This document shows, one piece after another, positions 1 through 9,785 of a DNA stretch of 64,000 nt; the stretch's first letter is position 1; each line of letters opens with the position of its first letter. The stretch is from Shewanella psychrophila (GTDB lineage Bacteria; Pseudomonadota; Gammaproteobacteria; Enterobacterales; Shewanellaceae). The stretch lies in the NCBI RefSeq assembly GCF_002005305.1, contig NZ_CP014782.1, positions 1,674,001 through 1,738,000 of the forward strand, read 5' to 3'. The notes under the pieces are model-generated. The model saw only the letters and a list, made by a program, of their open reading frames with translations, did not search any database and was not told where the DNA came from. The translations under genes were made by a program, and so were the position numbers.

Positions 1-196
1 CACCCGATAGTTGCTCCACAAATGCCAAACCACTGAGTTCGTGTTTAACCGTGGTGATTTGCTGATACTGCAATTGAATTAAATAAGCAGCACCGAGAGA
101 CAGGGGTAATAAGGTGGCAAGGGCTAATATAGAAAACTTCTTTTTAAAGTTCAGTTTATTAGCTAAATTTATCCCGAAAGAGAAAAAGGAAGACAT
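1..196 (-). CDS. N-terminus of a methyl-accepting chemotaxis-like membrane sensor (partial)
   Basis: Only the first 65 codons lie in the window; the gene runs off the left edge. The start ATG is at 194-196 on the minus strand. The translation has a short cytoplasmic head, a basic patch (NFKKKF), one strong transmembrane segment at about residues 21-42, then a polar stretch with ELSGLAFV. That last motif resembles the start of the periplasmic ligand-binding helix of many methyl-accepting chemotaxis proteins. No catalytic or signalling domain is visible, so a membrane-bound diguanylate cyclase or histidine kinase is also possible. Confidence 0.5.
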   Translation of the reverse strand, partial: MSSFFSFGINLANKLNFKKKFSILALATLLPLSLGAAYLIQLQYQQITTVKHELSGLAFVEQLSG

Positions 197-371
197 AGGG
201 AGAATCCATTCTGATATTTACAATATATTTTAGACCAGCATAGAGAATGTTTTATTACAAAGATATAACAAGTTTACCCACTCAAATCTGATACCACGCA
301 AAATGAATCACTCGCCACAAAGCTAAATATGTCTGCTTAAGCATGACAATACCTTTGAAATAAAATACCAA

Positions 372-1238
372 CTAGCCCCTGACCGTACTCATGTAATGTT
401 TTGGGGTTATCCCGAATTGTTTAGCAAAGCGTTGGGAAAAACGAGACTCTGATTGATAGCCACAGAGCAGGGCTAAGTCGACCTGTCGATAAGTTTGCTT
501 CTGCATCAGACTCAGGCCGTGGAGCATACGCACTTCGGCCAACACCTCCCTAAATGACGTGTCCTCCAGTGTCAGGTGCCGGGTCAGTGTCGACTTACTC
601 ATGGAAAAAAGCTGACAAACTTGCTCAATGTGATGTTCGGCCCCAGGACTCTGGGCCAGATAACGGCTAAGTCTCTGGCGTAATGATTGCGAATCGCCGG
701 GAAACAGCTTGCCCAAGCTGCCCGCTTCCATGAGTTGCTGATAGAAGCCATTAAGGTAGTAACTTTGTACCTGAGGGCTTAAATCTTGCCCCTGCATGGT
801 CAATAATAGCTCTAAGGCAAAGCAGAGTTGACTATTCGCGCTTAATTTAGGCGATTGAGCCGAAGAAAATCCATGATACGCCGATGGCAGGGCCGCCCCT
901 CTCATAGCAGCTTCCTTGTTTCCTCTGTGCTTGCTTTTTTTCCTCTTTCCATCGCTATAAAGTTCAATCTCATCCATCAACTCTTGACTTGGTGGCTGCA
1001 AAAAAGATATCTGTACCGAGCTGAACTGCTGATGGTGAGGCTCATTGATGAAGGTAAGCTGGCTATCAGCTGCTGCGATCAGCCAGTCCCCGTCACGAAT
1101 ATCCAATGACTCTTCATGCCAACTCATGAGTTTACGGCCTTGTTTGATAGCAAAAATACTCGGGCTATGCACAGGCACATTTCGCAGTGCCTGTGGTGCT
1201 ATGCCCTGATAATGACTCACCAAAATTAATTTTGTCAT
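372..1238 (-). CDS. AraC-family transcriptional regulator
   Basis: The C-terminal third carries an AraC/XylS double helix-turn-helix: a first HTH around VCQLFSMSKSTLTRHL and a second around QVDLALLCGYQSESRFSQRF, ending with FGITPKHY, the classic family signature. The N-terminal part looks like a cupin-type effector domain (SIFAIKQGRKLMSW, GDWLIAAA). The frame is open to 1277, but I choose the internal ATG at 1238 (MTKLILVSHYQG) because an AGAGGG ribosome site lies about nine bases upstream. It sits downstream of the PEBP-like gene on the same strand, so the two may be co-transcribed. The effector is unknown. Confidence 0.88.
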   Translation of the reverse strand: MTKLILVSHYQGIAPQALRNVPVHSPSIFAIKQGRKLMSWHEESLDIRDGDWLIAAADSQLTFINEPHHQQFSSVQISFLQPPSQELMDEIELYSDGKRKKSKHRGNKEAAMRGAALPSAYHGFSSAQSPKLSANSQLCFALELLLTMQGQDLSPQVQSYYLNGFYQQLMEAGSLGKLFPGDSQSLRQRLSRYLAQSPGAEHHIEQVCQLFSMSKSTLTRHLTLEDTSFREVLAEVRMLHGLSLMQKQTYRQVDLALLCGYQSESRFSQRFAKQFGITPKHYMSTVRG

Positions 1239-1289
1239 CCATTCAGCCCTCTGAGTATTTTTTGCTGCCGTTATCAACAGCTAGGATAA

Positions 1290-1820
1290 TTAGCGCACAT
1301 AGGTGGCCGTCAACACTGCTTTCTCAATCACCATACTATTGAGGGTGTAACCTACCACTGCGGGTGAAATATCCGCAGGAAGATCTATCTTAGCTTTCGG
1401 TAATGCCCACACGGTGAACTGGTATCTGTGCATGCCATCGCCCTTGGGCGGGCATGCACCACCAAAGCCGGGTTTACCGAAATCAGTGCGAGTCTCCAAC
1501 CCCGGAGAAACCTTACCCGATGCCCCTTGTGGCAAGCTGAGTGTGGATACTGGAATATTTAATACCGTCCAATGCCACCAGCCACTCTCCGTGGGCGCGT
1601 CAGGATCATAAGCCGTAATAGCGAAACTCTTAGTGCCGGGCGGTACCTTAGTCCAGGAAAGTTGAGGCGAGAGGTTACTGCCATTGCAGCCCATGCCTGA
1701 AAATTCAAAGGTCTTGCCCATAAGCTGACCTTCTTTAATGTCTTGGCTGGATATCTCCATGGCCGAAGCAGATATGCCGATAAACGCGGCCATAATCGGT
1801 AATAGCTTGATAACTTTCAT
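1290..1820 (-). CDS. Secreted YbhB/YbcL (PEBP, Raf-kinase-inhibitor-like) protein
   Basis: This 176-residue protein has a signal peptide (about residues 1-20, ending SASA) and a complete phosphatidylethanolamine-binding-protein fold. Family hallmarks are visible: LSPQLSW, the anion-pocket motif DPDAP, HWTVLNIP, and GFGGACPPKGDGMHRY followed by FTVWAL. Bacterial YbhB/YbcL proteins have no settled function; a periplasmic ligand-binding role is usual speculation. It lies directly upstream of the AraC gene in the same direction. Confidence 0.9.
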   Translation of the reverse strand: MKVIKLLPIMAAFIGISASAMEISSQDIKEGQLMGKTFEFSGMGCNGSNLSPQLSWTKVPPGTKSFAITAYDPDAPTESGWWHWTVLNIPVSTLSLPQGASGKVSPGLETRTDFGKPGFGGACPPKGDGMHRYQFTVWALPKAKIDLPADISPAVVGYTLNSMVIEKAVLTATYVR

Positions 1821-1962
1821 AACTGATCTCTTTAATTAAGTGGAAGCTATAAGATAGCGCTTCTCCAGAGAAATACTTAACTGTAAAGCTCATTATTAAT
1901 CATATTCACAGTAAAATTGACACTTTAAGCGATAACTTTTCATAACCTAGATCTTCTCCCAT

Positions 1963-1993
1963 AAAAAAAGCATAAATGCCTCGGCATTTATGC
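1963..1993 (-). terminator. Rho-independent terminator after the acyl-CoA dehydrogenase gene
   Basis: An 11-bp perfect stem (1970-1980 with 1983-1993, two-base loop) is followed on the minus strand by seven Ts (complement of 1963-1969). It lies about 90 bases past the stop of the leftward acyl-CoA dehydrogenase gene. Confidence 0.8.
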
Positions 1994-2080
1994 TTCTGTT
2001 TCTACTATCGACAGTTCAAGTGCTTAGACTCTGGCTAAAAGCGCATAATCAAGCCTCATACTCAAGCTAAGCCTGACAGA

Positions 2081-3877
2081 TTAAAGATCAAAATCGGCTT
2101 CTTCAAGTTGGGTCAAAAGCTCACTGCTGGACTCTATCTGCTTACGTAGGCTGCGGGTCTGTACCGTCCAATAACTCATATAAAACTGAGCGGTTTTAAG
2201 CTTGCCCTCATAAAAAGCGGTATCTTCCGTACCAGACTCAAGAGCCGCAAGTGCTGCAGCAGCAGCGCGAGTCCACATCCAGGCCAGTACAGTGATCCCA
2301 AGGATCTGCATGTATGGCATAGAGCCTGCGCCCAAAATATCCGGGTTCTTAGCAGCATTAACGGCCATAAACTGGGTCGCTTTCTCAAGATCGCCCGATG
2401 CATCCATCAAGCCAGCAAGATAGGGCTTCATGGCATCATTATTCATATTTTCGCCGATAAGGGTTTTAACCATATCTGACCAAACCATCAAGGTAGCCCC
2501 CTTATCACCCATCAGCTTGCGACCGACGAGATCCAGTGCCTGCACGCCATTAGTGCCTTCATATAACATGGCGATGCGAATGTCGCGTACAAATTGCTCC
2601 ATGCCCCATTCATGAATATAACCATGACCACCGAAGACTTGCTGAGCATCAACACAGGCATTGAAGCCTCTGTCTGTGATGAAACCTTTCACGATTGGCG
2701 TAAATAGCGCCGCGAGCTTATTAGCCGCCTTTGCCTTATCGGCATCGGGGTGACGCTCGGCTTCATCTAGCCATAGGGCTTGCTGACCAATTAAGGCTCT
2801 CGCTCCCTCGTTGAAAGACTTCTGCGCCATCAGCATACGTCTGACGTCACCGTGTACCAAGATAGGATCGGCGGCTTGTTGAGCATCTTTTACGCCACTT
2901 AAACCGCGGCCCTGAATTCTGTCTTTGGCATAAGCTAGCGCATTTTGATAGGCAATTTCTGACACACCTAAACCTTGAACGCCAACACCGAGTCTGGCTT
3001 GGTTCATCATGGTGAACATGGCTCTCAAACCTTGATGGGGCTCACCGATAAGCTCACCTATGGCAGCATCAAAATTCATCACACAGGTAGAGTTACCATG
3101 AATGCCCATTTTATGCTCAAGCGCCGCCGCACATAAACTGTTGGCTTCACCTAAGCTGCCATCTGGATTAACCATTATTTTAGGCACGGCGAACAATGAG
3201 ATCCCCTTCACCCCTTCCGGTGCGTCGGGCAGTCTGGCCAAAACGAGATGGATAATATTCTCCGCCAAATCATGATCACCTGATGAGATAAATATTTTCT
3301 CACCCGAGATAGCGAACAGTCCCTCACCAGCTTCTACGGCTTTGGTTCTCAATAACGCCAAATCAGTCCCCGCATGGGACTCTGTAAGATTCATGGTGCC
3401 GGTCCATTCACCGGAAACCAGTTTCTCTAAATATTTCTGTTTCAGTGCATCGCTGCCATGGGCATGAATTGCCGCATAAGCGCCATGTGTCAGACCCGGA
3501 TACATGGCAAACGCCATATTGGTGGCCGTTTTCATCTCGGTAGCAAATACACCGATAGACTCAGGCAGCCCCTGTCCACCGTACTCGGGATCGCAAGTCA
3601 GTGTCGCCCAACCATTGTCGACATATTGCTGATAGGCATCGGCAAAACCTTTGGGAGCGATGACCTTGCCATCCACCAACTTACAGCCTTCCACATCGCC
3701 ACTGCCATTGAGGGGCAACATGACCTCTGTGGTAAAATCCGCCACTCCTTGCAAGATTGCATCACCTAAGTCGGCATCGATCTCATCGAAGCCTTTAAGC
3801 TCAGTACGTTGATATATATTGAGGAGTTCATTGAGCACGAACTGATAGTCACGAAGTGGCGCTTGATATATTGGCAT
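2081..3877 (-). CDS. Long-form acyl-CoA dehydrogenase (DmdC/AidB-like size class)
   Basis: This is a 598-residue FAD flavoenzyme that would carry out alpha,beta-dehydrogenation of an acyl-CoA. Flavin and substrate motifs are intact: GATEMKTATN, the MNLTESHAGTDL segment, ISSGDHDL, and the C-terminal VDAQQVFGGHGYIHEWGMEQ with RDIRIAMLYEGTNGVQALDL. It is about 200 residues longer than ordinary acyl-CoA dehydrogenases, with an extra C-terminal domain. That size class includes fatty-acyl-CoA dehydrogenases of Shewanella and Pseudomonas and the methylmercaptopropionyl-CoA dehydrogenase DmdC; the substrate cannot be fixed from sequence. It is a single-gene unit with its own terminator. Confidence 0.92.
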   Translation of the reverse strand: MPIYQAPLRDYQFVLNELLNIYQRTELKGFDEIDADLGDAILQGVADFTTEVMLPLNGSGDVEGCKLVDGKVIAPKGFADAYQQYVDNGWATLTCDPEYGGQGLPESIGVFATEMKTATNMAFAMYPGLTHGAYAAIHAHGSDALKQKYLEKLVSGEWTGTMNLTESHAGTDLALLRTKAVEAGEGLFAISGEKIFISSGDHDLAENIIHLVLARLPDAPEGVKGISLFAVPKIMVNPDGSLGEANSLCAAALEHKMGIHGNSTCVMNFDAAIGELIGEPHQGLRAMFTMMNQARLGVGVQGLGVSEIAYQNALAYAKDRIQGRGLSGVKDAQQAADPILVHGDVRRMLMAQKSFNEGARALIGQQALWLDEAERHPDADKAKAANKLAALFTPIVKGFITDRGFNACVDAQQVFGGHGYIHEWGMEQFVRDIRIAMLYEGTNGVQALDLVGRKLMGDKGATLMVWSDMVKTLIGENMNNDAMKPYLAGLMDASGDLEKATQFMAVNAAKNPDILGAGSMPYMQILGITVLAWMWTRAAAAALAALESGTEDTAFYEGKLKTAQFYMSYWTVQTRSLRKQIESSSELLTQLEEADFDL

Positions 3878-4268
3878 TCCTGTTCCCTTTATTTTTATGC
3901 TAAATGGTAAAACTCAGGTGTTATTTATCAGGTCTTCTTTCTAAGATATCTTGTGAGTTGATACTTAAGTTCAATTAGAATGAGCTTTCATACACAAGTT
4001 TCAATCATGCGTTTAATTTAATCATTTTACAAGTACAGAACTCCGACCACTTTACTTAATTTGGCTAAAAAAAACACCATTAGAGCAAGTTTGTTCCATT
4101 GCTAGAACAGCGTTACCATAAATTCAGCATAACGACCCCTTATGAAGGGGGAGAAAACAGGGTAAGCTAATCGTCAGTTTTTGAAATAAGTTCCGCTGCT
4201 CAAACATATAAAGACAAATATGGTCTCTTGGATGTACGGCGCGAATTGATGGAATGAGGAAGCAGTAA
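3878..4268. other. Intergenic region between divergent acyl-CoA dehydrogenase and mutarotase genes
   Basis: About 390 bases without a credible gene. It must hold the promoters of both divergent genes. A short hairpin (CCCCTT/AAGGGG at 4136-4150) without a T-tract is present. I see no confident operator. Confidence 0.6.
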
Positions 4269-5117
4269 ATGGGCTCAGTCACCACAAAAAAACACACCAA
4301 TGGTTTAGAATATGTCGATGTAGATACACCATTATGTAAGGCGCGAATTTTCCTGCAAGGCGCGCAAATAGACTTGTTCCAGCCTGTCGGTAAAGCACCA
4401 CTACTTTGGGTCTCATCCGCCGATGACTATCAGCCAGGCAGTGGCATCCGAGGGGGGATCCCTGTGTGTTGGCCCTGGTTTGGCCAGAGTGATAATCCTG
4501 ACTGGCCTCAACATGGCTTCGCTCGCACACGCATCTGGGCACTGGAATCTGTACAGATGAAAAACCAGGCCGTCGAACTGAAACTGACTCTAAAGATAAG
4601 TGACGAAGACAAGCTCTATTGGCCCCACGACACTCGTGTCGAAATGCTGTTTACCTTAACCGATACCCTAACCGTGTCATTAAAAAACACCAATTTGGCT
4701 AGTTATCCGGTGAGTCTGACCCAGGCGCTGCACACCTATTTCCCGATCCAAGATATTCATCAGCTTAAAGCCACTGGCTTTGAAGGCTCAAAATACATAG
4801 AGTTTGGCGAAGGTCCATTTAAACAAAATGGCGATGAAGTGCTATTCGACAAAGAAACTGATCGGGTATACACCCAGTTAACCGATGTACAAACGCTGCA
4901 CACCCCAGACGGCATTATTGAAGTGAGCCGTGAAAACAGCCACTCAGCTGTACTGTGGAACCCTTGGATTGATAAGTCTCAGCGTCTGTCTCGTTTCAAT
5001 AGCAATGACTACCAGGCCATGGTCTGTCTCGAGGCGGCCAATGTGCTTGAAGATAAGCTCACACTTGCCCCCGATGAGACCCATATGTTGACCACTAAGA
5101 TTGGCTGGAAAAGTTAA
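4269..5117 (+). CDS. D-hexose-6-phosphate mutarotase (YeaD family, aldose-1-epimerase fold)
   Basis: This 282-residue cytoplasmic protein interconverts alpha and beta anomers of hexose 6-phosphates. Family motifs are visible: GGIPVCWPWFG, PQHGFARTRIW (conserved His), the LTQALHTYF segment carrying the second His, and CLEAANV near the end with the catalytic-type Glu. An AGGAAG ribosome site precedes the ATG. In many Shewanella the homologue sits near gapA, but here it stands alone with its own terminator. Confidence 0.9.
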   Translation: MGSVTTKKHTNGLEYVDVDTPLCKARIFLQGAQIDLFQPVGKAPLLWVSSADDYQPGSGIRGGIPVCWPWFGQSDNPDWPQHGFARTRIWALESVQMKNQAVELKLTLKISDEDKLYWPHDTRVEMLFTLTDTLTVSLKNTNLASYPVSLTQALHTYFPIQDIHQLKATGFEGSKYIEFGEGPFKQNGDEVLFDKETDRVYTQLTDVQTLHTPDGIIEVSRENSHSAVLWNPWIDKSQRLSRFNSNDYQAMVCLEAANVLEDKLTLAPDETHMLTTKIGWKS

Positions 5118-5145
5118 CCTATTTTTAATTAGCCAAACCTCAATT

Positions 5146-5179
5146 AAAGGGCATATTGTTTATCAATAAGCCCTTTTTT
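5146..5179 (+). terminator. Rho-independent terminator after the mutarotase gene
   Basis: The stem AAAGGGC...GCCCTTT is extended by an inner ATATTG/CAATA pairing and followed by a run of Ts (CCCTTTTTTC), just after the mutarotase stop codon. Confidence 0.8.
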
Positions 5180-5365
5180 CATAGACATGGTCATAACGTT
5201 AATGATGAACGCCACAAGGAATTTTGAATGAAACCCACCAAGCTAAAACAGATTTTCATCAATCAGTTGCACCAATCCAATGACACTAGCTTAGCTGCAA
5301 TATACCTTTAGTGATATTGTTACGGTTGAATATCACTCCATGCTAAACTCAAACAATATTTATCC

Positions 5366-8300
5366 ATGCTAACCGTATTATCTAACATGTTAAGTCGTCT
5401 ATCCCAAACAAAGCGGCTCATGCTGGCTTTGACTTTCACTCTACTCACTCTCGCTGTCATTTTAGTGAACAGCTACGAGAGAGTATTAATGAGTATTGCA
5501 AATCATTATCTCGCCGAATATGACTCTCAGATAACTCAACTCAGCATTAGACCCACCTCGACTCACCATTGGCTGTTTCCCGAACTCAAGCTAACGGTTC
5601 ATGACAGCGACATAAACATCGAAGGTTTAGCGTTAACCTTAGATACGAATATGAGTCTCTTCAGTCTCTATTCCCAGCCACTCTCTGCCAGTCAGGTGAT
5701 GAACTTAATAGAGGTAATTTCTGTCAAAGAGATACACGCCCAGCTCAATCCCGGTGTGTTAACTGACGAAGGGAAAAATGTCTACCAGCAAGGGCCGACC
5801 GTGGCACTGGATCTCAATGAACTCCCTCAGATAGATATTGGCACCACTTCATTGACCTTGGCAGGCATTTCACCTTCCGCTCTGAGCCTGACCATGGAAT
5901 ATTTAACATTAGATGAAGAGGGCAACCTAAATACGGCAATCAGTCGCAAAGGTCATGGCATTTTCCAATTAGATGCCCGCTTAACAGAGAATCAATGGCG
6001 CATATCGAGCCGACTGGTCTTCGATGAGCTATACACATTGCTTAGTGAACTCGCCGCACAAGAACTCGATAATAGTGCCCTCGCCCCCCTGATTGCACTT
6101 AAACAGGAGAGTGAACGTTTAGGGTTAGAATTAAGTGGCAGCCTAGCGTCATATGCCACACTGGATCTAAAGTCGGCCCAATTAACATCCTCCCATGTCT
6201 TAAAGAACTCGAGTCTGACACTGAGTCATTTCGAAGGGCTCACTTTAGCGCCACATTCGCTAAATACATCGACCAAAGAAACTTCAGAACCAGATAGCGT
6301 TAAATTTGAAATCGCCGGACATCTTGCAGATCTCACCTTCTCACTACAGCCTTTCGTCCTTGAGATTAGTCCGAGTCCCCATCAGATAAACAGCTTATTG
6401 CCCCTTCTCTTTAATGAGCAGCATAATCAAGGGAGCACTCCCCTTATCAAGGCGATGCTCGAGCCCAGAAGGATGACAGCAGAAGGAAAAGATAAGGATG
6501 AAAATCCAGCAATCGAGATGTCATTGACTCTGAACGAGCCTTTAGAGTATTCGTTTGTCTCTAAGCATATTTCTTTAGACCATGCACAGTTTAAAATCCG
6601 TGATGCCATGGTGGATGCTCAATTATCAGCAAACGATTTATCACTGCAAATACCCACACAGAGCCAGGCATTCGAGTTTGAAAGCAAATGGCATTTCGCA
6701 GCAGCGCGTGAGCAAGCATTACTGCTAAGTTCCTTAATACCTAACGAGCCAGATTCTGTCGCAAATAAAATTTCTGACAGTCCTACCAACAACAAGCTGA
6801 CAACAGATATCAGACTCGGTGCTTCATCTGTTTCCCTGGCAGGTAAAATTAATATAGGGACAGATACAGACCATGAATCGCCTCAACTTAAGCTCAGTAT
6901 CAAACCGGGTCTAGAGGCGCACATAACCAGTGTGGAGCTAGTTCCCAGCAAAGTTAAACAACAATCAGCCAAAGAAACTGATAATCATCCCCCTATTAAA
7001 TTTGAGCTGAACAATCTCAAACTCGTTAGCCATGATGAGCTGGTGATAACCTCGAATGAGGCGAGTCCAATGAGCCTAGATATCCCCAACCTGACATTAT
7101 CTGTTGGCCCTACGCACTACAAGCAAGACATACCCACTGATTTACCCTCTGGGGCTAAAGCGCTCAGCTTCGATGCTAACAGCCTGGCGTTCAGCACTAA
7201 GGGAATGAGCCACTTATTAATTGAAAAGCAGCTTGTTGATCAAGACCTAATAAGCAACAAGCAAGCAGCTAAAGCCTACAGTCAATTAGCCTTATCCGCT
7301 TTCTCCCTCGAGTCTGAAGACGTTCAATTTATTCAGTCCACAGGCTCAAGGGACAGCCTCACAGTATCAACAGCAATAACGCATCTAACCAGCCTTGACC
7401 AACTGGTGATAAAGCGAATGAGTGGCTCAGCAGACCAAGACAAACAACCGCTCCAAATAAGCGTCCCTCCATTAAACTTCGATCAGCTAGATAATGAGTT
7501 GGCCTTCAAACCTGTACCATCGGCAGAAAAAAGCGAATACCTAGGTAAACTATCAGGCCTGTATCTCTCCTTGGAAAAGCCCAGCTCATTACTTGTATCC
7601 GGTTTCACGGCGGAGGCTCTGAGTCAGGTATTAACCCAAAACCAGTGGCACAACCTCCTCCACTATAAGCTCAATGGCGCAGACCTGACTCACCATTACC
7701 TTAAAAACAAAAGAAAACGTACCGAAAAATGGCTAGGTCTATACACGGCGAGTCTTTCACAATCATTAGACTGGAATGGCGTTAAGTTAGATACCCATGA
7801 AAGCTGGGAGTTCGATGGTCTGGAGTTTGTGAGTGAACATAGATTACAGCCAAAAATGAATTCTGCAGCCACAGTTGAAAGCGGAGCTAACAGCTCAGGG
7901 TTGCAACTCACAGGAAAGCTGAACTTAGCAACTAGCCTTGGCAATATTTTATCCCTTGTGAGCCATAATTATTCCCTGCCAACATCCCTGTTCATTACAG
8001 GTGATGCCCGGCTGCAAGCTCAGTATGAACTCAATAAAAATGATAATTCGACTCAAATGAATATCAATTTTACACCTGAACTCACTTCCCTCAGCGGTAG
8101 CATTAACGAGCTTCCCTTCGAGGAAGCCGATGTCCATGCTCATTGCCACTATCAATTGGAGCAATTTAGTCAGTCTTCAGCCCCTGAGTCTAAGGGAGCT
8201 AGCATCAGCACCTTAGCCTGCCCGGATATCCAATTTTCTGCAGATGCGTTTAATCCCGGCGTATTGATCACAGATATCAAGGCCGAAGCTGACTTTAGTA

Positions 8301-8980
8301 TCACCCATGACGATAAACTCGCGGCTAAAAACATAAAAGACGCAATAACAGAATCAATAACAGAACAACAAAACACGCAGATCCAAGGTGCAGCCAAAAA
8401 TGAAGTGTCTATCATTCCTGACACCTTAAGTGCAGCGAGTATTCAAATGAATGCCAGCGGCGATCTCCTTGGCGGACAACTACTATTGCCCGAGTTTAAC
8501 TTGAGGTTACACGACAAATCTCATGGCTATCTGCTCCTGCAGGGTCTTGAGCTTGAACAGTTACTAGCCATTCAGCCACAGGTCGGCCTCTATGCCGACG
8601 GGATCTTCGATGGTGTATTACCGGTTGATTTAGTCCATGGCAAGATCGCTGTTAGCGGAGGACAGCTGGCAGCACGAGCGCCGGGGGGGCTTATCTCAGT
8701 AAGCGGTAACCCGGCAGTAGAGCAGATGCGTCTGTCACAGCCCTACTTAGATTTCGCCTTCTCCACCATGGAACACCTCGAATATTCTGAGCTTGCTAGC
8801 ACCTTCGATATGCAACCAAGCGGTGATGCACAGTTAAAGGTGAGTGTAAAAGGAAAAGCGAAAGGGATTGAACGTCCTATTCACTTGAACTACTCTCAAG
8901 AGGAAAACATGCTGCAACTGTTAAAGAGCTTACAGATCGGCGATAAGCTGCAGACTCAGATAGAGCAATCAATGAACTAG
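5366..8980 (+). CDS. ydbH: YdbH-family AsmA-like intermembrane phospholipid transport protein
   Basis: This is a 1204-residue protein with one N-terminal transmembrane anchor (about residues 18-36) and a very long periplasmic part of repeating beta-strand character, as in AsmA-like bridge proteins. The C-terminal 140 residues (LELEQLLAIQP, GIFDGVLPVDL, GGQLAARAPGG, PIHLNYSQEENM) match the YdbH C-terminal domain. In E. coli, YdbH works with TamB and YhdP in moving phospholipid to the outer membrane and docks on the lipoprotein YnbE. The next two genes are ynbE and ydbL, so the conserved trio is present. It is longer than E. coli YdbH (about 880 residues). Confidence 0.88.
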   Translation: MLTVLSNMLSRLSQTKRLMLALTFTLLTLAVILVNSYERVLMSIANHYLAEYDSQITQLSIRPTSTHHWLFPELKLTVHDSDINIEGLALTLDTNMSLFSLYSQPLSASQVMNLIEVISVKEIHAQLNPGVLTDEGKNVYQQGPTVALDLNELPQIDIGTTSLTLAGISPSALSLTMEYLTLDEEGNLNTAISRKGHGIFQLDARLTENQWRISSRLVFDELYTLLSELAAQELDNSALAPLIALKQESERLGLELSGSLASYATLDLKSAQLTSSHVLKNSSLTLSHFEGLTLAPHSLNTSTKETSEPDSVKFEIAGHLADLTFSLQPFVLEISPSPHQINSLLPLLFNEQHNQGSTPLIKAMLEPRRMTAEGKDKDENPAIEMSLTLNEPLEYSFVSKHISLDHAQFKIRDAMVDAQLSANDLSLQIPTQSQAFEFESKWHFAAAREQALLLSSLIPNEPDSVANKISDSPTNNKLTTDIRLGASSVSLAGKINIGTDTDHESPQLKLSIKPGLEAHITSVELVPSKVKQQSAKETDNHPPIKFELNNLKLVSHDELVITSNEASPMSLDIPNLTLSVGPTHYKQDIPTDLPSGAKALSFDANSLAFSTKGMSHLLIEKQLVDQDLISNKQAAKAYSQLALSAFSLESEDVQFIQSTGSRDSLTVSTAITHLTSLDQLVIKRMSGSADQDKQPLQISVPPLNFDQLDNELAFKPVPSAEKSEYLGKLSGLYLSLEKPSSLLVSGFTAEALSQVLTQNQWHNLLHYKLNGADLTHHYLKNKRKRTEKWLGLYTASLSQSLDWNGVKLDTHESWEFDGLEFVSEHRLQPKMNSAATVESGANSSGLQLTGKLNLATSLGNILSLVSHNYSLPTSLFITGDARLQAQYELNKNDNSTQMNINFTPELTSLSGSINELPFEEADVHAHCHYQLEQFSQSSAPESKGASISTLACPDIQFSADAFNPGVLITDIKAEADFSITHDDKLAAKNIKDAITESITEQQNTQIQGAAKNEVSIIPDTLSAASIQMNASGDLLGGQLLLPEFNLRLHDKSHGYLLLQGLELEQLLAIQPQVGLYADGIFDGVLPVDLVHGKIAVSGGQLAARAPGGLISVSGNPAVEQMRLSQPYLDFAFSTMEHLEYSELASTFDMQPSGDAQLKVSVKGKAKGIERPIHLNYSQEENMLQLLKSLQIGDKLQTQIEQSMN

Positions 8981-9148
8981 ATACAAAAGATAGCTGCAGA
9001 CCCAGACAGCAGAACCAATGAACTAACGATGAACTAACTGCTTGGAGATGATTTGATGATATTTGTGCGTTCAGCTTACAGTCATCTCGAAGCGATATAG
9101 TGATACTAACCTGCAACAAAGTTTAATTGATAAAATAAGGAACACTCA

Positions 9149-9349
9149 GTGAAGAGACTGCCTATTTTGCCCACGACCATTAGCGCGATGATCGCTCTCC
9201 TGGCGCTCACAGGCTGTACACCCACAGTCAAAATTGAGCCACCTGATAAGCCAATTGTGATTAACCTGAACGTAAAGATTGAACATGAGATCAGAATTAA
9301 GATCGATAAAGAGCTCGATGAGCTACTGACCAACGATGAACTGTTTTAA
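9149..9349 (+). CDS. ynbE: YnbE-family outer-membrane lipoprotein
   Basis: This 66-residue lipoprotein starts at GTG with an ATAAGGA ribosome site. The lipobox LTGC puts the acylated Cys near residue 23. The mature part, PTVKIEPPDKPIVINLNVKI, is typical of YnbE. In E. coli, YnbE multimers complete the YdbH bridge at the outer membrane. It follows ydbH by about 170 bases and precedes ydbL by 29. Confidence 0.88.
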   Translation: MKRLPILPTTISAMIALLALTGCTPTVKIEPPDKPIVINLNVKIEHEIRIKIDKELDELLTNDELF

Positions 9350-9378
9350 TCTCGGCTATAGAATTTAAGGAGTACAGA

Positions 9379-9699
9379 ATGAAAACCAAATTATTGGTGC
9401 TCGCAGCAGGACTATTGCTGAGCCTAAATGCATTCGCTATATCGCTACATGACGCTAAGTCTCAAGGCTTAGTTGGAGAGCAGACAAACGGCTATCTTGG
9501 CATAGTGAAAAGCAGCCCGGATGCTAGCGCATTAGCGAAACAGGTCAATGCCAAGCGTAAATCTCATTATCAGAAGATTGCCAAGAAGAATGGGATCTCA
9601 GTCGCTGAGGTCAGTAAAATGGCTGCCGAGAAAGCAATGAAGGCAACCAAGAAAGGTCAGTTTATCCAAAGTAAAAGTGGTAAGTGGATAAAGAAGTAA
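9379..9699 (+). CDS. ydbL: YdbL family (DUF1318) periplasmic protein
   Basis: The protein is 106 residues with a signal peptide ending AFA. The body has the YdbL/DUF1318 pattern: LHDAKSQGLVGEQTNGYLG, then a Lys-rich helix with YQKIAKKNGIS, ending GKWIKK. In E. coli YdbL is thought to modulate the YdbH-YnbE complex. It is the last gene of the operon, directly before a strong terminator. An AAGGAG ribosome site precedes the ATG. Confidence 0.88.
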   Translation: MKTKLLVLAAGLLLSLNAFAISLHDAKSQGLVGEQTNGYLGIVKSSPDASALAKQVNAKRKSHYQKIAKKNGISVAEVSKMAAEKAMKATKKGQFIQSKSGKWIKK

Positions 9700-9726
9700 G
9701 CGCTTAATTTTTATTGATGTAAAACG

Positions 9727-9752
9727 AAAAAGCCCGCAACTGCGGGCTTTTT
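9727..9752. terminator. Bidirectional terminator between ydbL and the nuclease gene
   Basis: A perfect GCCCGCA/TGCGGGC stem (9732-9747) is flanked by As on the left and Ts on the right, so it can end transcription from both convergent genes. Confidence 0.85.
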
Positions 9753-9785
9753 ACTGCATCAACTAAAGCTGAGTAACAGTACTAA

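Noticed and set aside
4136..4150. CCCCTT/AAGGGG hairpin as a terminator or riboswitch
   Set aside because: Short stem, no T-tract and no conserved aptamer blocks.
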